Below, piece after piece: positions 23,385 through 35,230 of a stretch of DNA of 64,000 nt. A model generated the notes under the pieces. It saw only the letters and a program-made list of their open reading frames with translations. It was not told where the DNA came from and did no database searches. The stretch spans positions 95,540,288 through 95,604,287 of the forward strand of contig NC_133326.1 in assembly GCF_042186555.1 (NCBI RefSeq), in the 5' to 3' direction. The stretch is from Aquarana catesbeiana (Eukaryota > Chordata > Amphibia > Anura > Ranidae). Made by a program: the position numbers and the translations under genes. Within the stretch, counting starts at the first letter, position 1, and every line of letters starts with the position of its first letter.

Positions 23385-24687
23385 TAAAATGTCCTGCCTT
23401 TCAGTAAGTAGATCGAGGTTCGCTGGCAGACATTTTCCCTATACACGGTGGATTTATACCTTCAATGGTGTTTTTAGACACCTTTCATTGAATTGTCAGT
23501 TCCCATATTGGTGTCACCATATCTCTATCCCTAAGTGTGGTTTTCCACTATCTTATTAGGGGCAGTGTGATCTGAGATTCCGCACATTATATCCAGGTAT
23601 TGTGATGATCATCCACAACAATATAAAAGCTACATGTTTAAAAACTTTAAAAATATATATATAAAAGTTTAATGCAAGAAATGTATAAAAAATATGTAGA
23701 AATATATAAAAAAGGGGGAAGAGGGGTAAGGACCCCGCAGTTGATCGTTCAATATATATATAAAAAAGGAAAAAAATATGTATGTAAAAATGCGTCCCCA
23801 GCCTTCCATAATTCCTAGTGGTTGGACAAATTATTACATGTATATGAAACACAATGGCATGATAAATGCCAAACCGTGAGGGAGAGCATAGAAGAAAAAG
23901 ACAGGGTACAGTTATTCTATATGGTATGAATATTCCTAGACATAGTGGTGTTTATCTAAAAATGTGTGAGGAAGAAAAGTGCGTGGTAAGCTCCATGCAA
24001 TAGTACAATCATTTTACGGCCAATGTCATATCCAAGAAATGTAGGAAAAAGGATATAAAATTTATGCATAAAGAAGTCAATACATTAATGCGATTTTTTT
24101 TACATTAATGCGATTTTTTTTTTTTTAACCACTTATAGTCAGCCGATGTGGCATATATCTTTTGGGGTTAATATAATCAATGCATATTGGCTTTCTGTCC
24201 TATTTACGGTGGGTGGAGGGGTGGTGTGGGAGTCCAAGTGTATTTTATGAGCTGGAGTGCAAATCATATAGTAGAAATGCAAAAGAATTAGAGGTACCAC
24301 AATGTGCATAGGTGAAGTTTTGGTGTGTGCATGTAAATGTTTCCCCCTATATAAGTCGAGTGCAGCAAGTAATGTATGGTGTTCATGGTATTATCAATGA
24401 GCATTTCTTTGGGTCGGATTTGTGAATAGGGTATAAATTTCACGGTCTAAACCGTAAGCATTTTATATAATCAGTTGTAACACCGAAAAATATTACCAGT
24501 TGGAAAACATAAATTATTAAAAATTATTTAGGAAATTGAAATGTAATAGAAAGATGGAGGTGTGTCCCAAAAGGAAGTCATTTGACATGCATATCTGAAA
24601 CCCCTTATACACGTTACGTAGAGTAACCAAATGTGTTGCATTAAGTCAAATGTAATAGTGCTAAGTCCCCATAGCCTATTTGTACTG
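23385..24687 (-). other. 3' untranslated part of the Penelope-like element
   Basis: AT-rich non-coding sequence between the endonuclease stop codon and the left arm. It contains a short direct repeat CATTAATGCGATTTTTTTT (24082-24122). The open frame at 23556-23852 (-) is low-complexity. Confidence 0.55.
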
Positions 24688-25066
24688 TTAAAAATTGGTG
24701 AGAAAACAGTTAAGGTCGAGGTCTATGTTCATTCCCATGGGTTGGAGGGTGTCCAGCTGGAATATCCACTTGGTTTCATTTTGTGAAACCTTAATTTTTT
24801 TGTTTTCACCCCTCCAGTGGCCCTTAATTTTATCAATTCCATAGAAGGTCATGCACGTGGGGTCTCTGTTGTGATAGTCTCTGAAGTGTCTAGAGATGCT
24901 GTGTTTATTAAAACCATTCTTAATATTCGAAATATGTTCTCTAATTCTCACATGCAACTGTCTAGTTGTTCTTCCCACGTACTGCTTATGACACGGACAC
25001 TCTAGTACATAGGTGACGTGGGTATTATTACAAGTTATACACACACGGTCTTCAGTCTGCAAAAGC
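24688..25066 (-). pseudogene. GIY-YIG endonuclease domain of a Penelope-like element (partial)
   Basis: The minus-strand frame encodes the carboxy-terminal endonuclease of a Penelope-like polyprotein, which nicks target DNA for reverse transcription. Visible motifs: THVTYVLECPCHKQYVGRTT, where TYV and YVG correspond to the GIY and YIG positions; RIREH, with the conserved arginine and histidine; and NETKWIFQLDTLQPMGMNID, with the glutamate that usually coordinates the metal. The frame then runs to a stop at 24688. Cysteines precede the domain (CITCNNTHV), as in vertebrate elements of this group. The open frame extends upstream to an ATG at 25155, but that part reads through pLTR sequence, so it is not a native start. 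The reverse transcriptase is missing, so the piece cannot work alone. Confidence 0.85.
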
Positions 25067-25847
25067 ACAGACAAAATGGCCGCTAGAGGGCTCCGGTCCG
25101 CAAAAACATAGGCAAAATGGATGCCAATTACACAGGTGATGAATTGAGACCGCACTGCTGATGGTTAACCTGAGACTTCTTTCTTGCATTTTGTACACTA
25201 GTAAATTGTGAGTACCGCTCTGTCTACGTTTAAATAAATGCTTTTAAAATGATTTTATGCTATGGACATCCCCTCTCTTTTCATGTGAAACGCCACCACG
25301 ATCTTGAGATTGCCAGAAATTGCCGCACAGTGGCACAGACTGTGTCTGCCTGATACCCCAGTAGGGGTGAAGATAGCTGGTGAGTGTTCGCACATTAAGA
25401 GCACCAAGATATATACAGCACTTTTACTAATGATATCAAGGACACTATCATCAAGGATTTCAAAAAAATGAACATTGTGATGAAACGATTTTTATGATAT
25501 TTTTTTGCACATGCGCACTTTTATTGAATGATTTATATATTATGCTGTTTATCTAACGCCGTTTATCCAAACTACCTCTGATTCCCTTTTCCCCTGCCAC
25601 TCCCCCCCCCCCCTTTTTTCCACTCCCCTCCCCCCCCCCCCTTTTTCCACTCCCTTCCCCCTCCCCCACCCCACCTGATTACTAGCACTTATTGCACTGA
25701 TTGCATGGGCTACACAAATGTGGCTCCGTTTGGTTTATTTCACCACTATTATTATTTTTTTCACCCTAATAGAGGAAAGACATCACAGATCATTTTTAGT
25801 TAAATAGGGACAGCGCCATACCCACACTTGTATTGTATTTTATTTCA
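25048..25847. repeat. Right inverted arm (pLTR) of the Penelope-like element
   Basis: Reverse complement of 22502-23384 minus the 23163-23268 segment. The junction is at AGT, which occurs at both edges of the missing piece in the left arm, suggesting deletion between short direct repeats. Confidence 0.85.
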
Positions 25848-25967
25848 ATTGCTCTCAGCGCCAGTGGTGACCGCATTCTGGGGGGCAGCAGTTCCAGTTT
25901 ATATTAGTTACTTTTTCTCCATCTCCACTGCGCGGGATACCATTATATTTTCTTCTTCAATAGGAAT

Positions 25968-26935
25968 TCAAGACAAAAAGGTATAGTTCTCAGGATAATG
26001 CTTAAGCACAATTGACAATTATGGATATGCCCTATAACATAGCATATATACATTTTTAGAGTTAAACTCCACTTTAATATCAGTGGCCAGGATATTTAGG
26101 TGTAAAGAAAATCAATTGGTTCTAGATTTATTTGCACTGTTTAATAATATTTGTAGTTAAATAAACTACTAGCATAAACGTCAGCTCATAAACCACAAAA
26201 AGGTTAAATGAAATTCAAGCAAAATAGCAGCTAAGTTCCCTAAGGCGAGTCACGGAAACATACTTTGACGTCTGGCCCCATCCAGGTATGCATGTGCTGT
26301 GCAGAAAGCAAAGTTCTGTTTGTTCCATGTTAGTGTGGGCAGGCAGGTGAAGCATATTCTCTTGGAGACATAAAGAATTGCTTTGGGGGATGTTATGACA
26401 TCAATTAAACAAAAATAAGACTGGGCAGTTAAACACAAAGAATTATAAATTCCTGGTTCAGATTTCTCATACAAATGAAGGGGAGAATAGAAGGCCTTAT
26501 CACGACTCCATTGCATATTATTTATCATCATGCCTATTTATGAATGAAACAAAAAACATTACCAACTAATGTATTTATTTATATAATACTGTAATGAACT
26601 GTAATTAACCATAGTAAAAGAATTAATAAAAGTTAATAACATTAATATTGTTGTTTCATATAAATTCAAAAGCCTATATTTAGCATTAGGCATGCTAACA
26701 TGTAGCCCAGAGGCCAATTTTTACATAGAGCAGCGAGAAAAGTGGAAATCATAATTCTTTTCTTTGTGGAACAGATTACCTACGCATTAACAACCACTCT
26801 ACCACTAAAGCTTCATTCACGTGGGTGCTAAGCCTCCATACAGGACCATGCACCCGTGCCTGTATGCTTGTCAAATTTGATTGTGTGGGTGAGTCTGAAT
26901 AGCCGCAGTGCCTCCTTTCCCTTATATAGGTTACT
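25968..26935. other. AT-rich sequence without recognisable gene
   Basis: The open frame at 26250-26531 (-) has no recognised domain. Nothing else identifiable. Confidence 0.4.
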
Positions 26936-27325
26936 TCCCAGATAGCATGCAATTGAGCTTTGCTAAAAGTTTGAAAATGACTTGCTAAGCTATTGCTAGA
27001 CTTGCCAGATCAACTTTCTTTGCAAACATTTTGCAAGTCTGCTGCAAGTTCTGGTTCAGTTATGTTGTGCAATAGTCATCCCACCACAGGGGTCATTGTG
27101 ACTTGCAGAGCTCTTGCTGTAGACTCACCACTGCAACTTTGCTCTTGCTAGAGACTTGCCACACAAATTTGCTACAAATTGGAAAAGTGTCAACTAGATC
27201 TTGTGCTTCAAATGCTCTGCAAGTGTACAACTTGCCAGTGAAAATGTGCAGCAAGTTAACAGACTTACAATTCAATACTGCCACACATTTTTGGCAAGTT
27301 ATCCTTGCTCTCTGGCTTGCATGCA
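26936..27325. repeat. Dispersed repeat, copy B
   Basis: Second copy of the element at 21385-21876. Starts CCCAGATAGCATG and ends near CCTTGCTCTCTGGCTTGC, an imperfect inverted match. A segment near 26995-27060 (GCAAACATTTTGCAAGTC) corresponds in inverted form to 21390-21420. Confidence 0.6.
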
Positions 27326-27954
27326 GCTCAGAGTGACTTCAAAAATATAAATAAATGGCCCTTCAAACACACAATCAGTTCAATTCACACTTTCCCAACA
27401 GGTGTTAGTGGAGTGTATTAATACAGTGCAGTCTCTTGTCAGACAAGCAGCGTCTAAACTGAATTTTGTTCAACCTTTACTACAGGCATGGTTATATATA
27501 TTGCACCCAGCCTCCGTCAGCTTGCAACAACCCATTCCTGCTACTAGACACCTGCCTGCTCAACTGTCTCTTTCTCCATCACCCACAGCAATCACAGTTG
27601 CAGCCCAATATACCCTGTTAACAACTAAGTATCAGTACCCTGTTTCCACCTGCTCCACCCACCCTGCCTTTAACCCATTTACCTCTTCTCCGCAACAATC
27701 CCACAAAAATCCCCCTTAGCAACTGCTCCCTCTTATTTACCATCCAACAGCTCTTCTCTTCCATTAGCTGCACCCCCTACTTGCAGCCCTACAGTCGCTT
27801 ACAGAACTTTAGTGGTTAAACCTAAAAATACGTTTTTCCCAACCAGCACAATCCTGCCACTATCCAATCCTGCTTTCACACCAGCTGATCTGCTTCCACA
27901 CGAGCCAGTCTACCTCCACAATTGCCAATGGGGTTTGGCCTTCGTCTGTCAGAG
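27326..27954. other. Sequence without recognisable gene
   Basis: C-rich on the plus strand towards the right. The open frame at 27402-27719 has no known domain. Confidence 0.4.
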
Positions 27955-28378
27955 CTGAACATGCTGCCCAGCCTGCTGATCCGGTGCCTGCTGATCCTGT
28001 GCCCGCTGCCTAGCCTGCTGATCGTGTGTCTGCTGCCCAGCCTGCTGATCCTGTGCCTGCTGATCCAGTGCCCAGCCTGATGTGCTGCTGCCTGTGGCCC
28101 AGCCTGATGTCCTGGTGCCTGCTGCCCAGCCTGATGTTCCGGTGCCCACTGCCCAGCCTAATATGCCTCTGCCTGCTGCCCAGTTTGATGTTCCGGTGCC
28201 TGCTGCTCAGCCTGATGTTCCGGTGCCCACTGCCCAGCTTGATGTTCCAGTGCCCACTGCCCAGCTTGATGTTCCGGTGCCCGCTTCCCAGCTTGATGTT
28301 TCCGGTGCCCGCTTACCAGCATGATGTTCCGGTGCCTACTGCCTAGGCTGATGTTCCACTGCCCAGCTTGATGTGCCT
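27955..28378 (+). repeat. 27-bp minisatellite
   Basis: Units resemble GCCCAGCTTGATGTTCCGG plus TGCCCACT, with more diverged CAGCCTGCTGATCC variants at the left end. Because 27 is a multiple of three the repeat stays in one frame and gives a pseudo-peptide PVPTAQLDV repeated (28082-28324). There is no start context or other protein sequence, so I treat it as repeat DNA. It stops directly against the gypsy reverse transcriptase. Confidence 0.8.
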
Positions 28379-30865
28379 CTATCGAGGCTTAAATGCGGTG
28401 ACAATCAAAAATCGTTACCCCTTACCTTAAATATCTGAACTTTTTCGACAGGTTGAAAGGTGCCTCCATTTTACCAAGTTGGATCTCAGAGGTTCATACA
28501 ATCTGATCCGGATACGGGAAGGTGACGAATGGAAAACCGCATTTAACACTAGAGATGGGCATTATGAATACTTGATTATGCCTTTTGGGTTGTGTAATGC
28601 CCCAGCCATGTTACAAAACTTTGTCAACAAAATCTTCAGGGATCTGCTTTACCAATTTGTTGTCATCTATCTGGATGAAATTCTCATCTTTTCGGAAAAT
28701 CTGCTTGTCCACAGAAAACATGCCCAGATTGTACTTCAGCGCCTTAGAGTAAATAATCTGTATGCCAAGCTGGAGAAATGTTCTTTTAAAATTTCTGAGG
28801 TCCTGTTCCTGGGATGCTTTGTCTCTAGTTTGGGTCTTCATATGGATCCTAGAAAGGTCTTGTCCATTACCAACTGGCCTCTTCCTGCCAGCCTCAAGGC
28901 CACACAGCACTTTCTTGGATTCACAAATTATTATAGGCAGTTTATTAGAAATTACTCTTTCATTGCTACGCCTATTATTGCCTTGACCAAGAAGGGTGCG
29001 AATGCCAAGGAATGGTCCCCCTGAAGGTGTCTCTGCGTTTCATGATTTGAAACAGGCCTTTGTTTCAGGACCTCTCTTGAGGAGACCTAATCCTGGGAAC
29101 CCATTCTTTATTTAAGAGGACACCTCTTTGATGAGGGTGGGAGCGGTGCTTCTTCAATCCTTTGAGAAGTAATGTCAACCATGTGCGTTTTTCTCCAAAA
29201 AAAATTCTCAGGAATTGGTGATCAGGAACTTCTTGCAATTAAATTGGCGTTAGAGGAGTGGCGTCACCTCTTGGAGGGTTCCCTTCGCTCCATAACGATT
29301 TTCACTGATCATAAAAATTTGCAGTACTTACAGAATGCCAAACGACTGAATCCCAGACAGGCCAGGTGGAGCCGTTTCTTTTCCCGTTTTAATTTCACGA
29401 TTACGTACAAACCTGGTTCCTGCAACAGTCGGGCTGATGCACTCTCTAGGTTATTTGACACATTGGATGAGGACCCCACCCCTGAACCAGAATCGATCAT
29501 TCTGACCTTGTGCATTCTTGCCCATTCCACCACCCTGGAGTCAAAGATTCCTTCTGGCAAGACCTTCATCCCCACTGAGCTAAGAGCTAGGATCCTTCGT
29601 TGGGGACTTGATTCCAAGGTGCCAGGTCATGCTGGGTTCCTCCGATCCTTCCTGCTCATCAGTCGCCACTACTGGTGGCCTACTCTCCGCTAGGATGTCA
29701 AAGACTACATTAAGGTTTGTCATATCTGTGCTCAGTCTAAATCCTCCACACAAGCACTTGATGGTCTTGTCATGCCCTTGCCCATTCCTAAGGAGCCCTG
29801 GTCTCACATTGCCATGGATTTTATCACTGATCTCCCACTGTCTGAGAATAATATGGTCATTTGTGTGGTAATCGATCGGTTCTCCAAGATGGCTCATTTT
29901 GTTCCTCTTCCTGGTCTCCCTTCTGATCCTTCTTTGGTTCCCATTTATGTTAGAGATATCTTCTGCCCCCATGGGGTTCCCTCTCATATTGTTTCTGATG
30001 GGGTGTTCAATTCACTTCTCGTTTTTGGAGAGCCTTTTGCAAAACCCTCAATATCGTCTTGGATTTTTCCTCTTCGTACCACCCTCAATCCAACGGACAA
30101 ACTGAGAGGGGTAATCAGGAGTTAGAGGCCTTTCTCCACACCTTAGTCTCTGCTCATCATGGTGATTGGTCCTCTCTACTTCGATGGGCAGAATTCTCTC
30201 ACAATAATCATGTAAACACCAGTTCCCAGAAGACGCCCTTTTTTACACTTTATGGAAGACACCCTCAGTTCCCTCTTCCTATGATATGTTCTCCAGACAT
30301 TCCAGCTTTGGCTACGGCTCAGAAATCTTTCAATTCTATTTGGGGTGACGTTCATGATTCCCTTCAGGCAGCTGCTGACAAATTCAAAGGTTTTGCCGAC
30401 CATCGCAGGCATAAACCGCCTTCTCTACAACCAGGGGACAAAGTCTGGCTTTCCACCAGAAACATCAAGCTCTGGGTTCTTTCTTTGAAGTTTGCCCAGA
30501 GATTCATTGGCCCATACTCCATAACTTCTAAGCTGAATCCAGTTTTTTCAAACTTCAGATTCCTAAAAGCCTCAAAATCTTAAACTCCTTCCATGTTTCC
30601 CTTCTGAAGCCTTTGGTCCTCAATAAGTTCTCTCATCCTCTCCCTACCGCGGCCCCAGTTTCTGAGGATAATCAGGAGTACAAGGTTAGTCAAATCCTGG
30701 ATTCCCATTCTTCAGTACCTCGTGCATTGGAAAGGGTTTGGTCCTGAGGAGAGGTCTTGGATTACTGCATCTGATGTCTTTGCGCCTCGTCTGTTGAGGT
30801 TTCATCTGAGGTTTCCCTCCAAGCCTGGACCCAAGAGGGGAAGAGGGATGCCTCGTAAAGGGGGG
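28379..30865 (+). pseudogene. Gypsy pol pseudogene (RT, RNase H, integrase, chromodomain)
   Basis: The reverse transcriptase segment (28379-29020) has FGLCNAPAMLQNFVN and the active-site region as YLDE rather than the usual YLDD or YVDD, removing one catalytic aspartate. RNase H (about 29170-29450) has QELLAIKLALEEWRHLLEG and FTDHKNLQYLQ. The integrase (29580-30580) retains the first acid in AMDFITDLP, VSDGV at the second, and HPQSNGQTERGNQELEAFLH with the glutamate. A chromodomain-like end (HWKGFGPEERSWITASD, about 30723-30780) would target chromatin. Breaks are visible near 29024, 29160, 29692, 30050 and 30583. Separate open frames represent pieces of one former polyprotein. Confidence 0.9.
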
Positions 30866-30872
30866 GGGGTAC

Positions 30873-31570
30873 TGTCATGGATCTGCAGTAATGTTCATGT
30901 CTGTCTGCTTACCTCTCTGTGTGTTCAGCTTAGAGATCGGCCGCTTGTTCACCTGTCTGCTTAAGTAATCTTCCCTCAAGCATGGCTCCACCCGAGCCTC
31001 TAACTGGGAACACTATATTAACCCGTGCACTGCAAGCCAGCCTCGCTGATAAATATTGTATGTTTGGCATCCTGTGTGCTTCTTGCTGTGTGTGCTATGT
31101 CTGATTCTGTTTTCCGATCTTGGCTTGTTCTTGACTATCCTTGTCTGCTTCAAATCCCGACCTTTTGGCGTGTTCTTTGACTACCCCTGTCTGCTTGTTG
31201 CCCCGACCTTTTGGCTTATCTCTTGACTATCCCTTGTTGTCCTGGTCTGCTGCTTCCTTTCTATCCTCCAGTAGCCTACTGTGAGCGTGAGCTGGGAGAC
31301 CCTGGGGGCCATGACCTGGAGCCAGTTGCAGCGAAGTCCATCCCCACCATCAGGGGCCCTGATGAACACCTGCTGGTTCTTAGATTTCGCACCCTGGGGA
31401 ATCTCATGCTCTAGCTCCCAGTGTGATCCGTGTTGGTGCTCCAGAGGACCTGCTTTTCTGACCCAACCAGAGCTCCATCCGCAGCAGTCAGCCGTAGGGT
31501 CCTCTACCTTTGTGGTGCACTCCTGACCCCAACGGTGTGCATCTGTCACCTGGCCTCAGGTGACCTGACA
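30873..31570 (+). repeat. 3' LTR of the gypsy element
   Basis: Begins TGTCATGG just after a G-run that serves as polypurine tract (about 30859-30869) and ends CCTGACA, so the ends form TGTCA..TGACA. Contains GTTCTTGACTATCC- and CCGACCTTTTGGC-type sub-repeats in the right half. No second LTR is present in the window. Confidence 0.75.
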
Positions 31571-32890
31571 GTTCTCTTCTCTGCACAAATTTGCCCCAGC
31601 TCTCCTCTCTGCACAAATTCGCCTCAGTTCTCCTCTCTGCACAAATTCACCCCAGCTCTTCTCTCTGTACAAATCCGCCCCAGCTCTCCTCTCTGCACAA
31701 ATCCCCCACTTTCCCAGCTCTCCTCTCTGCTAGCATTTTCCCCAGCTAGCCTCTATGCATAAATCCCCCCCCAACACATACGCTTTCCCAGGTCTCCTCT
31801 CTACAAATTCCCCAGTTCTCCTCGCTGCACTAAATCCCCTCCCACACCCACTTTCCAAGCTCTCCAATCTGTACAAATCCCACTACTTTCCCAGCTCTTC
31901 TCTCTGCTAAAATTCCAGCAAGCTCACCTCTATGCATAAATTCCGCCACACACATACACTTTCCCAGTTCTCCTCTGTACAAAATACCCCCAGTTCTCCT
32001 CTCTGCCCCCCCCACCCCCACAGCTTTCCTCTCTGCTAAAATCCCCCCTCCCCACTTTCACAGTTCTCCTCTCTGTACAAATTCCCCCCAGCTCTCCTTT
32101 AAGCACAAATTTGCCCCAGCTCTTCTCGCTGTACAATTTCCCACGGCTCTCTTCTCTGCACAAATTTGCCCCAGCTCTTCTCTCTGTGCAAATTCCCCCT
32201 GCCTCTCTTCTCTGCAAGAATTTGCCCCAGCTTTCCTTCCTGTACAAATCCCCCCAGCTCTCCTCTCTGCATAAATTCCCCCCTCCACTTTCCCAGCTCT
32301 CCTTCCTGCTAAAATCTCCTCTCTGCACAAATCTTCCCACTTTCCCAGCTCTCCTTCCTGTACAAATCTCCCCCGGCTCTCCTCTCTGCGCATATTCGCC
32401 CCAGCTCTCCTCTCTGCACAAATTTGCCCCAGTTCTCCTCTCTGTACAAATCCCCCCCAGCTCTCCTCTTTTGCACAAATCCCCCCCCCCAACTCTCCTC
32501 TCTGCACAAATGCCTCCAACTTTCCCAGCTCTCCTCTCTGCTAAAATTCCCCCAGCTCTCCTCTCTGCACACATCCCCCCCCACTTCCCAGCTCTTCTCT
32601 CTACTAAAATTCTTCCCAGCTTGCTCTATGCAAGTTCCACCCAGTTTTCCTCCCTGCACAAGTTCGCCCCAGCTCTCCTCCCTGAACAAATTCGCCCCAG
32701 CTCTCCCCTATGCACAAATTCGCCCCAGCTCTCCTCCCTGAACAAATTCGCCCCAGCTCTCCTCTATGCACAAATTCACCCCAGCTCTCCTCTCTGTACA
32801 AATCCCCCTGCTCTCCTCTTGAAAAAAATAAAAAAAGCTCTCCGCTCTGCTAAAATCCCTCCCACACATACACTTTTACAGTTCTCTCTG
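31571..32890 (+). repeat. 28-bp minisatellite array, about 45 copies
   Basis: The basic unit is CAGCTCTCCTCTCTGCACAA plus ATTCGCCC, with variants in which GCACAAATTC becomes GTACAAATCC or GCTAAAATCCC, some extended by ACTTTC. It begins at the LTR edge. The array is nearly free of stops on both strands, giving overlapping open frames (32111-32992 plus; 31930-32574 and 32058-32519 minus). Since the period is not a multiple of three, each frame cycles through all phases. No coding function is supported. Confidence 0.9.
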
Positions 32891-34399
32891 CACAATCCCT
32901 CCCCCCTTTTGCATTCACAGCTCCATCACCTCTTTCACTGCCATGGCTCCATATGGTATGTTTTTTTTTTTTTTTTACTCAGCCGATCGTAGAGCTATCA
33001 GAACTGTAGCTGAGGCTTAGGTAGAGATTCAGGGCTCCTCAGGTCTGTGCTACAATGTAAGTAGCAGCGGCAGGTGGGGATGGAAACTGCCTCCTGAAGT
33101 ACTCACCAGGACTTGAGGGCAGCAGCCATGGGTGCCCTGCGCTGGTACATAAAAGCCAGTAGAGAAAGTGAGCTGTGCAGAAAACTTCTTCTACTGGCTT
33201 CTGTGTTAAATGACAGGTTGGAGAGGAGAGGGCCGCCAGAGGTGCCGGAACTCTGCTCCGGCTGAACAAAAAAGCCCTTGGTACAAAATATATTTCTCTA
33301 GATTTATAAGTATTTTGAACAATGTTAGAAATACCATCTTTTCAGGGAGGAATAGTATAGCCATGAGACTAAATGGTACCTGGCATGCACCAATAATCCA
33401 AGGGTCTCCATACTTTGTTTCTCCAAATTTTCTAGGCTTTTGGTGATCATAATAATAATAAGTTAATGGTGTTTACCTCCCACCAAGTTATTGATAATAT
33501 AACTAAGGGCAATGAGCATACCTGGAGTGGCTATTTTATGGTTCCAAGGTTTCTAAAATGAGCATACTGTATATCTTTGTAAACACCCAACACGAGCTGT
33601 TCCCCCATACATTTTGTTCTTTGTATCACTGTGCTAGATTTAGCCCAATGCAAAATCACGCCCCTCTTTCCATGGTTCCAAATGAAGAGTGACTTCATTG
33701 CTCTCACGTTCTATAGATGATTGTGGTGTTAAATAAAATGGCTCAGACAGCTGCCTTGGCCAGTATGCCAAATCATGAAAAGGAAGTGAGACTTTAAATG
33801 TATTTATTTGCAGTTTATTTTGGATCAGTTTATGTATTTCTTATTCCATTTTGTGAACACTGTGCCCCTTTTTCTTACAATCTGAATAGATGTGTAATTA
33901 ATGATTAAGTAAAAACATCTTAGCTTGGAGTGACTACACTTCCTTTGCCAGCTGCCTTAATATGCCATTAAGGAGTAGATGCTGAGTAGTAATGAAACGG
34001 AGCTTATGCTCTTAATAAAAAGTGAGGAATGCAGAGACAGAGAGTAATGATGTCCTTTCTTGGCAAACATCTTCAAGCTTAAGAATGAACCAGAGCTATT
34101 TTTAGCCAACTCACAGCTTCTGTGGCCACATGAAAGTTTCATTAGACTTTTTTTTTTATATTGTGATAAATGTAAGATGGAGATTAACTGGTTAGCATCA
34201 GAATTTATAAAAGGTTGTCGGAGTAATGGCTCCTAAAGAATATAGTGGTTAAGCCAGTTCCCAAGTCTCAGAGGCTAGTAACATTGTAGGGACAAGATCC
34301 GCCCCACTCAACCAGCAAAGTTCTGCTTCCCTGAACAGTTCTAGACATGGGCAGAAGTATGCTTTCATTCAGTACATACAGTATGCTACATGGGTGCTT
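32891..34399. other. Sequence without recognisable gene
   Basis: No transposon ends or exons recognised. AT-rich from 33280 onwards. Confidence 0.4.
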
Positions 34400-35187
34400 A
34401 TTGACCAAGGGGAAACAACAAGGGGAAGCTACTGGCCACCACCCAGAATCAATCCCTTCCGCCTCAAACTCAGTCTTTCTAAAATTGAGCTTGTAATATA
34501 CACTCCTCCCCGATCCCCTCCCCATGACTTTACCATCAAGATCAATGGCACAACTATTGGTCTCCCCACACATACCAGGGTGGCTGGGTGTAATTCTAGA
34601 CTCTGACCTCTTCTTCAGCCCCCACATCCAATCACTGGCTACATCTTGCCGCCTTAATCTCCGCAACATTTCCATAATTCTTCCCTTCCTGACTAACGAC
34701 ACCACAAAACAATTTATTCGCTCCTTGATTATTTCCCGCCTCAACTACTGCAACTCTCTTCTCATTGGCCTATCTTTACACAGGCTACCCCCCTTCAGTG
34801 TATTATGAATGCTGCTGCTAGACTAATACCCCTTACTAACCGATCTGTGACTGCTGCTCCTCTCGGTCAATCCCTTCACTGGCTTCCCCTACCCCATATA
34901 TAATGTATAAATGTATAAAATTCAAAATACTAACCACAACATACAAGGCCATCCACAACATCACCCCCAGCTACGTCACCAACCTCATCTGCAGATATCA
35001 CCCAAATCGTCCTCTCCGCTCCTCCCAAGACCTCCTGCTCTCTAGCTCCCTTGTTCCCTCCTCCCATGCTCGCCTCCAGGACTTTTCCGGAGCCTCTCCC
35101 ATCCTCTGGAACTCCCAGCCCCAGTATGTCTGGTCAGCTACTACCCTGTCTGCCTTTAGGCAATCCCTGAAAACTCCCTGTAGGGAG
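34400..35187 (+). mobile_element. L2-like LINE 3' end (pseudogene fragment)
   Basis: Spread over three frames are pieces of the carboxy-terminal part of an L2/CR1-group reverse transcriptase. They include LGVILDSDLFFSPHIQSL, SRLNYCNSLLIGL, a damaged 'MNAAARL' block near 34806, TYKAIHNITPSYVTNLI and ILWNSQPQ..SAFRQSLKT. The order and spacing match the L2 3' end. At least two frameshifts (about 34600, 34800) make it dead. It joins a Tc1 remnant at about 35188 without a clear boundary signal. Confidence 0.75.
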
Positions 35188-35230
35188 CATGAAATTGTCC
35201 AAAATGTCTTGGTATGCTGACGCCTTAAGA

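Larger units (their letters stand above)
22502..25955 (-). mobile_element. Penelope-like retroelement, 5'-truncated, with inverted terminal repeats
   Basis: The insertion is bounded by a perfect 12-bp target-site duplication TTCAATAGGAAT (22490-22501 and 25956-25967). Inside are two long inverted arms, 22502 to about 23384 and about 25048 to 25847, followed by an extra tail at 25848-25955. Between them on the minus strand lies a GIY-YIG endonuclease domain (24688-25066). No reverse transcriptase is present, so this is a truncated copy. Penelope-like elements are known for terminal repeats that are often inverted, and their ORF ends in a GIY-YIG domain, which matches. The arms contain a G-rich tract (22670-22725) and its C-rich complement (25590-25660). 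The right arm lacks a segment of about 106 bp that in the left arm carries the hammerhead-like motif. Confidence 0.85.
28379..31570 (+). mobile_element. Ty3/gypsy retrotransposon, 3' half with LTR
   Basis: Contains, in order, reverse transcriptase, RNase H, integrase, chromodomain and a 3' LTR, the order typical of Ty3/gypsy chromoviruses. The gag, protease and 5' LTR are missing: sequence homology starts abruptly within the reverse transcriptase next to a minisatellite. The coding region is broken by several stops and frameshifts, so the copy is dead. Confidence 0.9.

Noticed and set aside
24688..25155. Methionine at 25155 as a genuine start of the endonuclease
   Set aside because: The first 30 or so codons translate pLTR sequence that is also present in the other arm; the domain is a fragment of a larger polyprotein.
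31930..32574. 214-codon and neighbouring open frames on the minus strand
   Set aside because: Same minisatellite read backwards; composition keeps stops rare on both strands.
32111..32992. 293-codon open frame on the plus strand
   Set aside because: It lies wholly in the 28-bp minisatellite. The peptide is a repeat of the unit in shifting phases and has no domain.
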